Source of the DNA: Spirochaetales bacterium
Lineage (GTDB): Bacteria; Spirochaetota; Spirochaetia; DSM-2461
Assembly (NCBI GenBank): GCA_028533045.1
Contig: JAQQAP010000014.1
Coordinates: forward strand, 1-64,000
Length of the DNA: 64,000 bases
Reading direction: 5' to 3'
Under the pieces are notes generated by a model. It did no database searches and was not told the origin of the DNA. It was given only the letters and a program-made list of their open reading frames with translations. Positions 33,469 through 42,572 of this stretch are shown in pieces (position 1 is the stretch's first letter; every line of letters begins with the position of its first letter). The position numbers and the translations under genes were made by a program.

Positions 33469-34746
33469 ATGTTAGACTACAAATTCATTAAAGAAAATCT
33501 GGACGCGGTAAAGGCTAATATTGCCAGCCGCTACATGCAGGCCGACGCGGACAAGGTAGTCGACCTTTACGACAAGCGGAACGAGTTCATCATACAAATA
33601 GAAGAACAGCGTCGTCTCCGCAACGAAAATGCCAAGAAAATGAAAGGCCCCATGGATCAGGATGCCCGACAGGCATTGATCGAAGAGGGCAAAAAGATAA
33701 AAGAGGAGATCGCCCGTCTCGAATCGGAAGCGGAAGAGACCCTCAAGGAACTGGATATCGAAGGTTCCAAAATCCCCAATATGGCCCATCCCGATGCCCC
33801 CGTGGGCAAGGAAGACAAGGACAACTCCGAAATAGCCCGATTTGGCAAACCGACTGAATTCTCCTTTAAGCCCAAAGATCACGTGGAGCTTATGGAAGCT
33901 TTGGATCTGGTGGACTTTGAAACGGCCGCCCGCGTATCGGGCTCCAAATTCTACTACCTGAAGAACGAAGCGGTTCTTCTGGAAATGGCCCTGACCCGTT
34001 ATGCCCTGGATGTCCTCCAGAAACACGGATTTACCCTCACCATCACTCCCGATATCGCCCGGGAAGAAATTCTCGAAGGAACCGGATTCAATCCCCGTGG
34101 CGCCGAGTCTAACATTTACGCCCTGGAAGGAACGGGCACCTGTCTCATCGGTACGGCGGAAATTCCCCTGGGCGGTTACTATGCCGGTCAGATTGTGGAC
34201 TTTTCCAAGGGTCCCATCCTCATGGCCGGTGTTTCCCACTGTTTTAGAAGAGAAGCGGGAGCTGCCGGACAGTACTCCAAGGGTCTTTACCGGGTACACC
34301 AGTTTACCAAAATAGAGATGTTTGCCTTTACCAAGGCGGACGACTCCGACGATATGCATATGAAACTCCGGGAAATTGAAGAGGAGATCTTCAACGGCCT
34401 GGAAATCCCCTTCCGTGTCGTAGACACCTGTACGGGTGACCTAGGGGCTCCTGCCTACCGTAAGTTCGACCTGGAAGCGTGGATGCCCGGCCGCGGCGAA
34501 GAGGGGGGCTGGGGAGAAATCACCAGTACTTCCAACTGTACCGACTTCCAGGCACGCCGTTTGGGGATCCGCTACAAAAACGACGAAGGCAAGAACGTTA
34601 TGGCCCATACCCTCAACGGTACGGCCATTGCCATCTCTCGGGGACTGATTTCCGTAATCGAAAACGGTCAGCAGGAAGACGGCTCTATTAAGATTCCTGC
34701 AAAACTGGTTCCCTACTGCGGTTTTGACACCATAGGACCCCGTTAA
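33469..34746 (+). CDS. serS: Seryl-tRNA synthetase
   Basis: SerRS charges tRNA-Ser (and tRNA-Sec where present). The 425-residue class II enzyme begins MLDYKFIKENLD as usual, has the long N-terminal coiled-coil arm (about 30-100) that grips the tRNA, motif 2 as CFRREAGAAGQYSKGLYRVH followed by QFTKIEMF, and motif 3 as LNGTAIAISRGLISVIEN. The serine/zinc-site stretch TSTSNCTDFQARRLGIRYK is typical. Its stop codon shares one base with the start codon of the NAD synthetase gene, so the two are coupled. A predicted promoter lies immediately upstream. Confidence 0.96.
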   Translation: MLDYKFIKENLDAVKANIASRYMQADADKVVDLYDKRNEFIIQIEEQRRLRNENAKKMKGPMDQDARQALIEEGKKIKEEIARLESEAEETLKELDIEGSKIPNMAHPDAPVGKEDKDNSEIARFGKPTEFSFKPKDHVELMEALDLVDFETAARVSGSKFYYLKNEAVLLEMALTRYALDVLQKHGFTLTITPDIAREEILEGTGFNPRGAESNIYALEGTGTCLIGTAEIPLGGYYAGQIVDFSKGPILMAGVSHCFRREAGAAGQYSKGLYRVHQFTKIEMFAFTKADDSDDMHMKLREIEEEIFNGLEIPFRVVDTCTGDLGAPAYRKFDLEAWMPGRGEEGGWGEITSTSNCTDFQARRLGIRYKNDEGKNVMAHTLNGTAIAISRGLISVIENGQQEDGSIKIPAKLVPYCGFDTIGPR

Positions 34747-36698
34747 TGACCGGGCGGTACGATTTCCTCCGGGTCTGCTGTGCCGTTCCTCCGGTTAAGC
34801 CGGGGGATGTCTCCGCCAACGGGCAGGCTATCGAAGAAGCTGCCCGAAATGCGGCGGAAGAGGGAGCGCAAATCGTACTTTTCCCCGAGCTGAGCCTCAC
34901 CGGCTATAGCTGCGGGGATCTTTTCTTTCAAACAGCCCTGATTGAGGGAGCCCTTGAGGAGTTGATTCGCCTTAAGGAAGCTCTTGCTGATTTGGCTTCT
35001 ACTGTGATTGTGGGGCTTCCTTTATCCGCGAGCGGAGGCCTTTACAATGTAGCGGCTGTTCTCTCCGGTGGCTCTCTCTTGGGAATCGCTCCCAAAATCC
35101 ACATACCCAATAACAATGAATACTATGAAAACCGCTGGTTCTCTTCAGGCCGTTCTCTTTCGGCTGATTCAGTAAGAATCGACGGCCAGGAAGTCCCCTT
35201 TGGAAATGACCTGCTCTTTTCCGGCGGAGGCGCTAGCTTCGCCCTGGAGATCTGCGAAGACCTCTGGTCTCCCCTCCCCCCCGGGACCTATTCCGCCCTG
35301 GCCGGGGCACAGATAATCCTCAATCCCTCCGCCAGTAACGAACTGGTGGGTAAAGCTGATTACCGACGTGGGCTGGTGCGCCAGCAATCGGCCCGTTTAC
35401 TTTGCGGTTACGCCTATACATCGGCCGGCCCGGGAGAATCCACCACCGATACTGTCTTTGGCGGCCACAGTCTCATGTGCGAATACGGCTCTACCCTGGC
35501 CGAAAATGACCGTTTCACAAGGAAGGAAAATCTTCTTTATGCCGACTTTGACCTGGAGTTTCTCAATCATGAAAGGCACAACTCCTCCAGCTTCCGGGAA
35601 GCTCGGGCGGGCCTGGAAAAAACGTTCCGAACCATAGAAATAACCCGCCCCGTATGGGATCAGAATGAAGCGCTTCGCCCTCTGGTGAAGCACCCCTTCG
35701 TCCCCTCCCGTCCGGAGGAGAGGGAAAAACGCTGCCGGGAAATTTTTTCCATCCAGGCGGAAGGACTGGTTACCCGTCTAAAACACATTGGATGTAAAGA
35801 TGTGGTGCTGGGCCTCTCCGGCGGGCTCGACTCCACCCTGGCCCTTCTGGTCATTGTGGAAGCCTACCGTATTCTGGGCTGGGACCGGAGCGGTATCCAC
35901 TGCTACACCATCCCCGGCTTTGGCACCACCTCCCGCACCAAGGGCAACGCAGAGCTTTTGTGCGAAGCCATGAAGATACCCTGCGAAGTGGTGGATATAC
36001 GCGAAATCTGCGAGCTCCAGTTAAATCAGCTTAACCACTCCCTCGACGCCCGGGACGTGACCTACGAGAACGTCCAGGCCCGTCAGCGCACCATGTACCT
36101 CATGAACAAGTCGAATCAGCTTAAGGGTATTGTCATCGGAACGGGAGATTTAAGCGAACTGGCCCTGGGATGGTGTACCTACAATGCTGACCACATGTCC
36201 ATGTACGCCGTCAATTCAGGCGTCCCCAAGACCCTGGTAAAATACCTGGTGGAATACGTGGCCCACACCATAGAAGAGCAGCGACCGGAAGAGGCAGCCG
36301 CCGCTCCGGTTCTCCACGATATCATAGACACCCCCATCTCCCCGGAGCTGCTTCCCCCCGACGAAGAGGGAAATATCGCCCAGAAAACGGAAGACCACGT
36401 GGGCCCCTACGAGCTTCACGACTTCTTCCTCTATCAAGTCGTCCGCTGCGGCGCCACCCCGGCCAAGGTCCTATTTCTCGCCCGCCAGGCCTTTGCAGAA
36501 GAGTACCCGGCGGCGATCATTTATAAATGGCTCCGCACCTTCTACTGGCGCTTCTTCTCCCAGCAGTTCAAACGGTCCTGCCTGCCTGACGGGCCCAAGG
36601 TGGGTACCATCGCCCTGAGTCCCCGCGGTGACTGGCGCATGCCCTCCGATGCCAGCGTGAAGCTGTGGCTGGCCGAACTGGATGGGTTGGAGCCTTAG
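34746..36698 (+). CDS. nadE: Glutamine-dependent NAD(+) synthetase
   Basis: NadE converts deamido-NAD to NAD using ammonia released from glutamine. The 650-residue protein has an N-terminal nitrilase-type glutaminase domain (about 1-280) with the catalytic E in FPELSLTGYSCGD and C in LEICEDLWSP. The C-terminal synthetase domain has the ATP P-loop LSGGLDSTLALL, GTGDLSELALGWCTYNADHM and the substrate-binding YNVNxxVPKT-type stretch (MYAVNSGVPKTLVKYL). The length suits the two-domain form. The gene starts by a one-base overlap with the serS stop codon. The last third is GC-rich compared with neighbours but otherwise normal. Confidence 0.95.
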   Translation: MTGRYDFLRVCCAVPPVKPGDVSANGQAIEEAARNAAEEGAQIVLFPELSLTGYSCGDLFFQTALIEGALEELIRLKEALADLASTVIVGLPLSASGGLYNVAAVLSGGSLLGIAPKIHIPNNNEYYENRWFSSGRSLSADSVRIDGQEVPFGNDLLFSGGGASFALEICEDLWSPLPPGTYSALAGAQIILNPSASNELVGKADYRRGLVRQQSARLLCGYAYTSAGPGESTTDTVFGGHSLMCEYGSTLAENDRFTRKENLLYADFDLEFLNHERHNSSSFREARAGLEKTFRTIEITRPVWDQNEALRPLVKHPFVPSRPEEREKRCREIFSIQAEGLVTRLKHIGCKDVVLGLSGGLDSTLALLVIVEAYRILGWDRSGIHCYTIPGFGTTSRTKGNAELLCEAMKIPCEVVDIREICELQLNQLNHSLDARDVTYENVQARQRTMYLMNKSNQLKGIVIGTGDLSELALGWCTYNADHMSMYAVNSGVPKTLVKYLVEYVAHTIEEQRPEEAAAAPVLHDIIDTPISPELLPPDEEGNIAQKTEDHVGPYELHDFFLYQVVRCGATPAKVLFLARQAFAEEYPAAIIYKWLRTFYWRFFSQQFKRSCLPDGPKVGTIALSPRGDWRMPSDASVKLWLAELDGLEP

Positions 36699-36710
36699 CA
36701 AAATATACCG

Positions 36711-38033
36711 ATGAAACCTCTCATTTCCCCTGAAAGCAAAATATCTTACAACTATCTTATTCAATGGATGATTATTGCCATTGTGGCAGGTCTAATGGGG
36801 GCCATAGTTATTAATGGTTTTTCCTTTATTATAGGGCACATTCAGTCTTTTCTTCTCTCCTTTGAAAGAGTTCCCCTTTTCTTATGGCCCGTGGTGGGGG
36901 CGGTTCTGGTGGGCTTTTTCATCTACCCCATTGCGCCCGGGGCAAGGGGAGAAGGTATTCCCTCCTATTTGATCGCCATACGGAAGCACGGGGGAAGGCT
37001 CAGCGGATGGGAAACGATATGTAAGTTTGCCGCAGCCACAGTTACTCTGGGGACGTTTGGTAATGGGGGCCTTTTAGGACCGGTGGGCAGAGTTTCTGCG
37101 GGCGTTATGTCCTTAATTCAACAGAAAAATCCTCATAAAATGGATAGTGATCATAAGATAATCTATCCCATATGCGGGTTAGCTGCCGTCTTTGGAGCTC
37201 TTTTTCACAGTTCCATTGGGGCCGGAGTATTTGCCGTTGAAATTATTCAGAAATCCGATATGAGCTATCGCCGCCTCTTTCCTGCCATTCTTGCCAGCAC
37301 GGCCAGTGTTTTTTTCGCCCAAATATTGGGATTTGAACCGCTGATTGTGATGTCTACCCTTCACAAAAGCGTCGCTCCCTCAATAATGGGTATAATTCTG
37401 CTTCTAGCCCTTGTTAGCGGAATCACAGGCAGGGCCTTTATCATGCTTTACGCCCTGGTCGCCAAGGCATTTCATAGGGAAAAGGGACTGACCACGTGCG
37501 GAGTGACCATAAGAGCGATTTTAGGTTCTGCCATTGCCGGTTCCCTTGTCTATGTTTTTAATCCCCACCTCATGGGAACAAGTACGAAGATTCTCACCTA
37601 TCTTTTTGAGGGGGATAAATCATTTCTTTATGGAATTCTACCTCCCGGGACCTCCCTCTCTCTGGTCATAGTTCTGATAATTTTGGTAAAGGCCCTGGCC
37701 AATACAGTTACAGTAGGCTCCGGGATGAGTGCCGGCTTTGCGGGCCCGGCTGTCTTTATCGGCTTGCTTTTAGGTGCTCTTTTTGCAGAGATCTTTCACA
37801 TACCCTGGGGTTCTCCCGAGTACTATGCCCTCTTGGTAGCAGGTTTTGCCGGCATGTTTTCCAGTACCATGAACACCCCCATTGCTTCGGCCATATTGGG
37901 GGTTGAGCTTTTTGGGCTCTACTACAGTCTGCCCTCCGGTTTGGCTGCCATCATTGGATTTCAGATAAACCGCTCCCGAACCCTTTATGACATGGTTCTC
38001 AAGGAAGAGACAAATCACGAGGCAGACCTTTAG
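36711..38033 (+). CDS. ClC-family anion channel/transporter lacking the gating glutamate
   Basis: The 440-residue membrane protein has the ClC architecture of about 10-12 helices. Anion-path motifs are recognisable: PGARGEGIPSYL for the first (GSGIP type), FGNGGLLGPVGRVSAG for the second, and SAGFAGPAVFIG for the third (GxFxP type). In the second motif the family norm is GREGP, whose glutamate is the external gate and proton acceptor. Here the aligned residues are GPVGR, with V125 at the glutamate position. By analogy with mutants of known ClCs, coupling to protons is probably lost. It lies 12 bases after nadE and may be co-transcribed with it. Confidence 0.88.
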   Translation: MKPLISPESKISYNYLIQWMIIAIVAGLMGAIVINGFSFIIGHIQSFLLSFERVPLFLWPVVGAVLVGFFIYPIAPGARGEGIPSYLIAIRKHGGRLSGWETICKFAAATVTLGTFGNGGLLGPVGRVSAGVMSLIQQKNPHKMDSDHKIIYPICGLAAVFGALFHSSIGAGVFAVEIIQKSDMSYRRLFPAILASTASVFFAQILGFEPLIVMSTLHKSVAPSIMGIILLLALVSGITGRAFIMLYALVAKAFHREKGLTTCGVTIRAILGSAIAGSLVYVFNPHLMGTSTKILTYLFEGDKSFLYGILPPGTSLSLVIVLIILVKALANTVTVGSGMSAGFAGPAVFIGLLLGALFAEIFHIPWGSPEYYALLVAGFAGMFSSTMNTPIASAILGVELFGLYYSLPSGLAAIIGFQINRSRTLYDMVLKEETNHEADL

Positions 38034-38111
38034 TGTGGTGTCTTCTGGCAGAACCGTTTCCAATGAATGAATTTGCTTGCCTTCTCACAGCTAATATTAT
38101 ATAAAGGAATC

Positions 38112-38705
38112 ATGAAAAATGGAATCAGTACAAAATGGCATAAACCACCTTTCAACATTGTCACCGCTCCTCTCATAATTTTCAGCGGTGCCAGCCTAAA
38201 CCTGCTTTTCTGGTTTTTCAGTGACCGCGTACTACACGCACCCATCTTCATGGATTCTATTTTTACGGCTATTGTGGCTGCTCTTTACGGACCTGTACCG
38301 GGAATGATCACCGGGTTGCTAACCAATGTGGAGAATGAGTTCATTATGGGATTTCCCGGAATACATTGGCCTTTTGGCTTTTGTAATCTCGCCACAGGTC
38401 TTATTGTCGGTATTATGGCCCGCAAGGGAGAAACCTTTATATTTGGCTGGAATAGTACAATGACCATCCTTCTTGTAACTGTTGCCAACTCTATCTTGGG
38501 AACCTTAATCGCAATGCTTCTCTTTTCCGGCAATACGGAGGTTTCTCTGGATTTTATAATCAGTACCCTAACCGAATTGGGACAAACTCTTTTTGCAGCC
38601 AATTTCTGGTCCCGTATCCTCACAAATCTAATAGATAAAATGATTGCCGTTTATGCCGCCTTCGGGACCAAGGCCTTATTAGAAAAAGACACTGGAGAAA
38701 ATTGA
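38112..38705 (+). CDS. ECF transporter S-component-like membrane protein
   Basis: This 197-residue protein has five or six transmembrane segments and resembles substrate-specific (S) components of energy-coupling-factor vitamin transporters: an early helix, AIVAALYGPVPGMITGLLTN and GFCNLATGLIVGIMARKG, a pattern seen in QueT/ThiT/RibU-like proteins. The substrate cannot be deduced. The ECF ATPases and T component are not in this window, so it would use a shared module elsewhere. The start at 38112 is supported by AAAGGA just upstream, though the spacing is short; an in-frame ATG at 38067 exists. The gene lies 78 bases after the ClC gene. Confidence 0.65.
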   Translation: MKNGISTKWHKPPFNIVTAPLIIFSGASLNLLFWFFSDRVLHAPIFMDSIFTAIVAALYGPVPGMITGLLTNVENEFIMGFPGIHWPFGFCNLATGLIVGIMARKGETFIFGWNSTMTILLVTVANSILGTLIAMLLFSGNTEVSLDFIISTLTELGQTLFAANFWSRILTNLIDKMIAVYAAFGTKALLEKDTGEN

Positions 38706-38736
38706 CTTCTCCCCCGACAAAAACCATACTTAAACC

Positions 38737-39843
38737 ATGAACTCCTTTCTCAATCCTCTTAGATTGATATTTAACTACCTCACAAAAGGGTACGATTTTT
38801 CCCATGACGATTCCCGCAGGAGATTCATGTTTCGCCTTCTCATTTACTGTGCTTGCTTCTTTTTGGGAAGCCTGGGTATTTTTGCCTATATTGAAGGAGA
38901 GAATATACTGGGGCTAATCGATTTCTTTGCCATTGCCCTATTGCTATCTATCCTTATTCTTATGGACCGAATTCTCCCCCTTAACTGGGCCATCGGGATA
39001 AGCTGCTGGCTCTATCTCGCTTCCCTCTATTATCTTTATGTGAGCGGCAGTGCCCGAAATCAGTCTTTCCTCTGGTATTACAGTGTCCCTGTGGTTTTCA
39101 ATTTTCTTATGGGCCGGAAGAAAGGACTTGCCATGTCACTAATTCTCTGGAGCCTGTCTTTGTTAACCTACCTCCTACGGGCTCGCCTGCCCTTTTTCAC
39201 CACCTATCCCGACGGTTTTGTCATGAGGATTCTCTCCAGTCATCTTCTCTTAATAATTCTTATGTATATCTACGAATACTCCCGTGAACTCACCTCCCGA
39301 AAGCTTGTAATAACCAATAAGGAACTCCGGGAGAAAGCCATACGTGACGGATTAACAGGGCTTTACAACCGTCGTTATATGGATGAGATATGGGCCATTT
39401 TAAATCGTCAGCCCGGAAAAAATGACAAGTGCCTTGCCTTCATTATGCTGGATATTGACTACTTTAAACTATATAACGACACCTACGGTCACCAAAAAGG
39501 CGATGATGTACTGATTGAAATTGCCCGAACGCTTAAAGGGCTTATAAGGCGGGAATCGGACCATATTTTTCGTTATGGCGGGGAGGAGTTTGCCGTGCTC
39601 CTCTATGGAACCACGTCGGAAAAGGCTGTTGAAAAAACGCAAGACATTATTCAAAAAGTGGCAGAACTAAACATCCCCCACAATCAAAGCCCTCTCGGTA
39701 AAGTAACCGTCTCCGCCGGATGCCAAATCCAATCCTTCTCCCAAACGATAGAAGGGGATGTTATAATTCTGAAGGCCGACAAATGCCTGTACGAAGCCAA
39801 AAGACAAGGAAAAAACCGCAGTATTATTTGCCGGGAACCATAA
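38737..39843 (+). CDS. Membrane diguanylate cyclase (GGEEF)
   Basis: The 368-residue protein has six transmembrane segments (about 30-180) and a C-terminal GGDEF-type domain with the active motif RYGGEEFAVLL and an RxxD inhibitory site (RESD) five residues before it. It makes cyclic di-GMP. The membrane module differs from that of the tandem cyclases at 24352-26788, so it probably senses something else. It follows the ECF-like gene by 31 bases, on the same strand. Its stop codon lies at the base of a minus-strand terminator shared with the convergent gene. Confidence 0.9.
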   Translation: MNSFLNPLRLIFNYLTKGYDFSHDDSRRRFMFRLLIYCACFFLGSLGIFAYIEGENILGLIDFFAIALLLSILILMDRILPLNWAIGISCWLYLASLYYLYVSGSARNQSFLWYYSVPVVFNFLMGRKKGLAMSLILWSLSLLTYLLRARLPFFTTYPDGFVMRILSSHLLLIILMYIYEYSRELTSRKLVITNKELREKAIRDGLTGLYNRRYMDEIWAILNRQPGKNDKCLAFIMLDIDYFKLYNDTYGHQKGDDVLIEIARTLKGLIRRESDHIFRYGGEEFAVLLYGTTSEKAVEKTQDIIQKVAELNIPHNQSPLGKVTVSAGCQIQSFSQTIEGDVIILKADKCLYEAKRQGKNRSIICREP

Positions 39844-39877
39844 AAAAAGCCCGACCCACTGTCGGGGATGACAGTGG
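39842..39877 (-). terminator. Terminator with two mutually exclusive stems
   Basis: On the minus strand CCCGAC and GTCGGG (39850-39866) enclose a 5-base loop and are followed by seven T (39842-39848), a good terminator for the gene at 39913-40446. An alternative stem, CCACTGTC with GACAGTGG (39856-39877), uses part of the same bases and would prevent the terminator from forming. Confidence 0.7.
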
Positions 39878-39912
39878 ACCGGACCGGTGTGTATTGTATC
39901 CCCCTGGGGAGA

Positions 39913-40446
39913 TTATTCCAGTACGATTGTATCGCTGTTGATACCGGCAAAGGTATCAATAATCATGGTGGTAGCCTGATCAATCAGGTCTTCCTGCTCT
40001 TCGGTCTCCAAAGATTCGGGACAAACAACGATCTTATAGACGGGAGATGTTTTCTGAATAGGACCGCCGTCAAAAACGACACCGCTTTCCAGTGACATGT
40101 CTTCTGCCAGAAGGCTTCCCTCTTTCGTCAGGGAATCGGGAACATCATGTCTGAAACCAATGCTGGTATAGTCAACCTTTCTGTCCCCTTCCGTGATAGG
40201 GCCGATGCTGATGAGTGAGCCCGAATAGGTCAGAGCCAGTACACCCCGCTCATCGTCCTTGTCAAAGTGGTCGGTCTCTTCCATTCCCATATTGAACATC
40301 TGCTCTTTAAAGGCCTCTTCCTTCTCGAGCCAGCCCGATTTGAGCCGTGCCATGGTATCCATATCCGAATCAAGTCCAAAGGTCTTGATCACATCCTCCA
40401 GATGTCGTTCTATGGCAGGGGGAATCACGCTTGTTAATGTACTCAT
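39913..40446 (-). CDS. Conserved-looking protein of unknown function
   Basis: I do not recognise this 177-residue acidic, soluble protein. It starts with a helical part (about 5-60, PPAIERHLEDVIKTFGLDSD), then a beta-rich part with GVLALTYSGSLISIGPITEG, DYTSIGFRHDVPDSLTKEG and a C-terminal block CPESLETEEQEDLIDQATTM. There is no signal peptide or membrane segment. The ATG has AGGAG 8 bases upstream and a terminator follows, so it is a single-gene transcript. The neighbouring FHA-LuxR gene is divergent. Confidence 0.7.
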   Translation of the reverse strand: MSTLTSVIPPAIERHLEDVIKTFGLDSDMDTMARLKSGWLEKEEAFKEQMFNMGMEETDHFDKDDERGVLALTYSGSLISIGPITEGDRKVDYTSIGFRHDVPDSLTKEGSLLAEDMSLESGVVFDGGPIQKTSPVYKIVVCPESLETEEQEDLIDQATTMIIDTFAGINSDTIVLE

Positions 40447-40520
40447 CGTTATACTCCTAATGGTAATTGTTATGTTCTAAAGATAACCCGCTTTTTAGGA
40501 TGAATTAATGTGCCGTTTGG

Positions 40521-40526
40521 TATAAA
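40521..40526 (+). promoter_or_regulatory. Extended -10 element before the FHA-LuxR gene
   Basis: TGGTATAAA (40518-40526) is an extended -10. The GTG start codon at 40535 is only 8 bases further on, and no Shine-Dalgarno is present. Confidence 0.45.
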
Positions 40527-40534
40527 ATAAGAGT

Positions 40535-41119
40535 GTGAACGAAATATCAGATGTAACGGAGTGGTGTCTCCGGGGCGAATTAAAGGACAGTTCCCCCTGG
40601 ATCATTCCCATAGACAGGCCCCTCTTTTCCATTGGAAGACAGGATAATAACGATTTGATTCTCCCCTCCCACTCTGTCTCCCGTCGCCATGCGCGCATCA
40701 TCAATGAGGGAGGAGAACTACAGATAGAAGACCTTGAGAGTAAAAACGGAGTTCTCCTGAACGGGAAGAAAATTGAATCGAAAGGCTTCCTCAGACAGGG
40801 TGATATTATAAAAATCGGCGACAGCGAATTCACCCTGGGAAGAACGGAAGATTTCCAGACAAAATACGAAGAGCAGACACTGGCCAGAAGCTCTGAGGCA
40901 ACCCGCCTCTCCTTTGCCGATGCCTTCAGCCTTTCCGAAAGGGAAAAGGAGATACTTTTTTTCCTTATCAAAGGACACAGTTTGAAACAGATTGGAGAAT
41001 CTCTTTTTATTTCCGCCGGAACTGTCAAAAATCATGTACTGAAAATTTACAAGAAAACCGGCTGCCACACCCGCATAGAGCTTTCTACGAAATTTGCTGA
41101 ATACGGGGCGAACCGATAA
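40535..41119 (+). CDS. FHA domain - LuxR-type helix-turn-helix regulator
   Basis: The 194-residue protein joins a forkhead-associated phosphothreonine-binding domain (about 25-105, with FSIGRQDNNDLILPSHSVSR followed by RHARI and NGVLLNG) to a LuxR/GerE DNA-binding domain (about 128-190, LSEREKEILFFLIKGHSLKQ and GTVKNHVLKIYKKTG). It would link serine/threonine phosphorylation to transcription. No Hanks-type kinase is in the window. The start is a GTG without ribosome site directly after an extended -10, so the mRNA is probably leaderless. It converges on the NfnB-like gene, with a terminator between. Confidence 0.88.
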   Translation: MNEISDVTEWCLRGELKDSSPWIIPIDRPLFSIGRQDNNDLILPSHSVSRRHARIINEGGELQIEDLESKNGVLLNGKKIESKGFLRQGDIIKIGDSEFTLGRTEDFQTKYEEQTLARSSEATRLSFADAFSLSEREKEILFFLIKGHSLKQIGESLFISAGTVKNHVLKIYKKTGCHTRIELSTKFAEYGANR

Positions 41120-41148
41120 AAACGGCCCCTCTTATGGCGCCGTCCTTT
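41117..41148 (-). terminator. Terminator of the nfnB-like gene
   Basis: On the minus strand ACGGC pairs with GCCGT (41122-41126 with 41139-41143) around a 12-base loop and is followed by TTTTTAT. It overlaps the end of the convergent FHA-LuxR gene and may act weakly for that gene too. Confidence 0.6.
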
Positions 41149-41150
41149 AG

Positions 41151-42572
41151 TTAAGATTTATCCTTCAGATAATTATGAATTCCTGCAGCACCCTGACGTC
41201 CGTCACCCATGGCCAGAATAACTGTGGCGGCTCCCTGAACGATATCCCCTCCGGCAAAAACACCGGGCAGCGATGTCATACCCTGTTCATCAACCAGAAT
41301 CTGCCCCCGGGGAGAAAAATCCAGGCCCTCGGTGGTCGCTCCGATAAGTGGGTTTGATCCGTTCCCCAGGGCGGGTATGACCGTATCGGCCTGAATGAGG
41401 AATTCACTTCCTTCCAGGGCAATTGGTCTGGCCCTCCCCGACTCGTCCGGTTCTCCCAACTCATATTTAAGGCATTCCACCGCTGTGACACGCCCCTTTT
41501 CATCACCCATAATTCTAACGGGATTTGTCAGGAAATCAAAGATGATCCCTTCTTCCATGGCGTGTTCCACCTCTTCCGCCCGGGCGGGCAGTTCCTTCTC
41601 CGTCCGTCGGTAAAGAATGCGTACCTCTTCCGCTCCACAACGCAGGGCTGTCCGAGCGGCATCCATTGCAACATTCCCGCCCCCCAGAACAACAACTCGT
41701 CGTGACGGATAGAGGGGTGTGGCGGCTTTACCCTTTTCGTAGGCTTTCATGAGATTGGCACGGGTGAGGAATTCATTGGCCGAAAAGACTCCCACCAGGT
41801 TTTCCCCCTCAATATTCATAAAGCGGGGAAGTCCGGCTCCGGAAGCAATGTAAACGCTATGGAAGCCCTCTTCCTCCATAAGTTGCTTTATACTTGCAGT
41901 CCGCCCTACGAGAAAGTCGGTGACTATTTTGACACCCTTCTCTTCCAGCTGGGCAATTTCCCGTTCCACAATACTTTTGGGCAAACGGAATTCAGGGATT
42001 CCATAAACAGTAACACCACCGGCCTTATGAAAGGCTTCAAAGATTGTCACATCGTAACCTAATCGGTTTAGATCGGCCGCACAGGTCAACCCGGAAGGTC
42101 CGCCTCCCACAATGGCGACCCGCTTATTCAGTTTTGGGACCACTTCGTTTTTAATCGGCTTGTCCGCCCCCCAGTCGGCAAGAAATCGTTCTACCCGTCC
42201 AATAGCCACGGATTTCATAGGATCCTTTTGTACCTTACCTACCGTACAGGCGGCCATACACTGTTTTTCCTGGGGACAAACCCGCCCGCAAATGGCGGGA
42301 AGCATACTGCTCTCACGAATAATCCCTAGTGCCTCATCAAAACGTCCGCACATGGTTTCCTTGAGGAAAGCGGGAATATTGATTCCCACGGGACAACCTT
42401 TAATACAAGGGGCGTTCTTACAATCAAGACAGCGCTGGGCTTCTAGAACGGCCTGTTCCCTGCTGTATCCCAGGGCCACTTCTTCCATATTACTTCGTCG
42501 TTCTATCCTGTCCTGGGAGGGCATTTCCTGTTGGGGAAGGGCTAAGCGCTCTTTAGTTGTCATTTCCATCAT
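41151..42572 (-). CDS. NfnB-like / glutamate synthase small-subunit-type oxidoreductase
   Basis: The 473-residue flavoprotein has two N-terminal [4Fe-4S] cysteine clusters (CLDCKNAPCIKGCPVGINIP and CGRVCPQEKQCMAAC), then an FAD-binding GGGPSGLTCAADLNRLGYD motif and an NADPH-binding VVLGGGNVAMDAARTALRCG motif. This fits the GltA/GltD small-subunit family. Beside a PyrK/SudB-like partner without a glutamate synthase large subunit, it fits NfnB of the electron-bifurcating NADH-dependent ferredoxin:NADP+ oxidoreductase. Its start overlaps the partner gene by 4 bases. A sulfide dehydrogenase reading is also possible. A terminator follows. Confidence 0.85.
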   Translation of the reverse strand: MMEMTTKERLALPQQEMPSQDRIERRSNMEEVALGYSREQAVLEAQRCLDCKNAPCIKGCPVGINIPAFLKETMCGRFDEALGIIRESSMLPAICGRVCPQEKQCMAACTVGKVQKDPMKSVAIGRVERFLADWGADKPIKNEVVPKLNKRVAIVGGGPSGLTCAADLNRLGYDVTIFEAFHKAGGVTVYGIPEFRLPKSIVEREIAQLEEKGVKIVTDFLVGRTASIKQLMEEEGFHSVYIASGAGLPRFMNIEGENLVGVFSANEFLTRANLMKAYEKGKAATPLYPSRRVVVLGGGNVAMDAARTALRCGAEEVRILYRRTEKELPARAEEVEHAMEEGIIFDFLTNPVRIMGDEKGRVTAVECLKYELGEPDESGRARPIALEGSEFLIQADTVIPALGNGSNPLIGATTEGLDFSPRGQILVDEQGMTSLPGVFAGGDIVQGAATVILAMGDGRQGAAGIHNYLKDKS

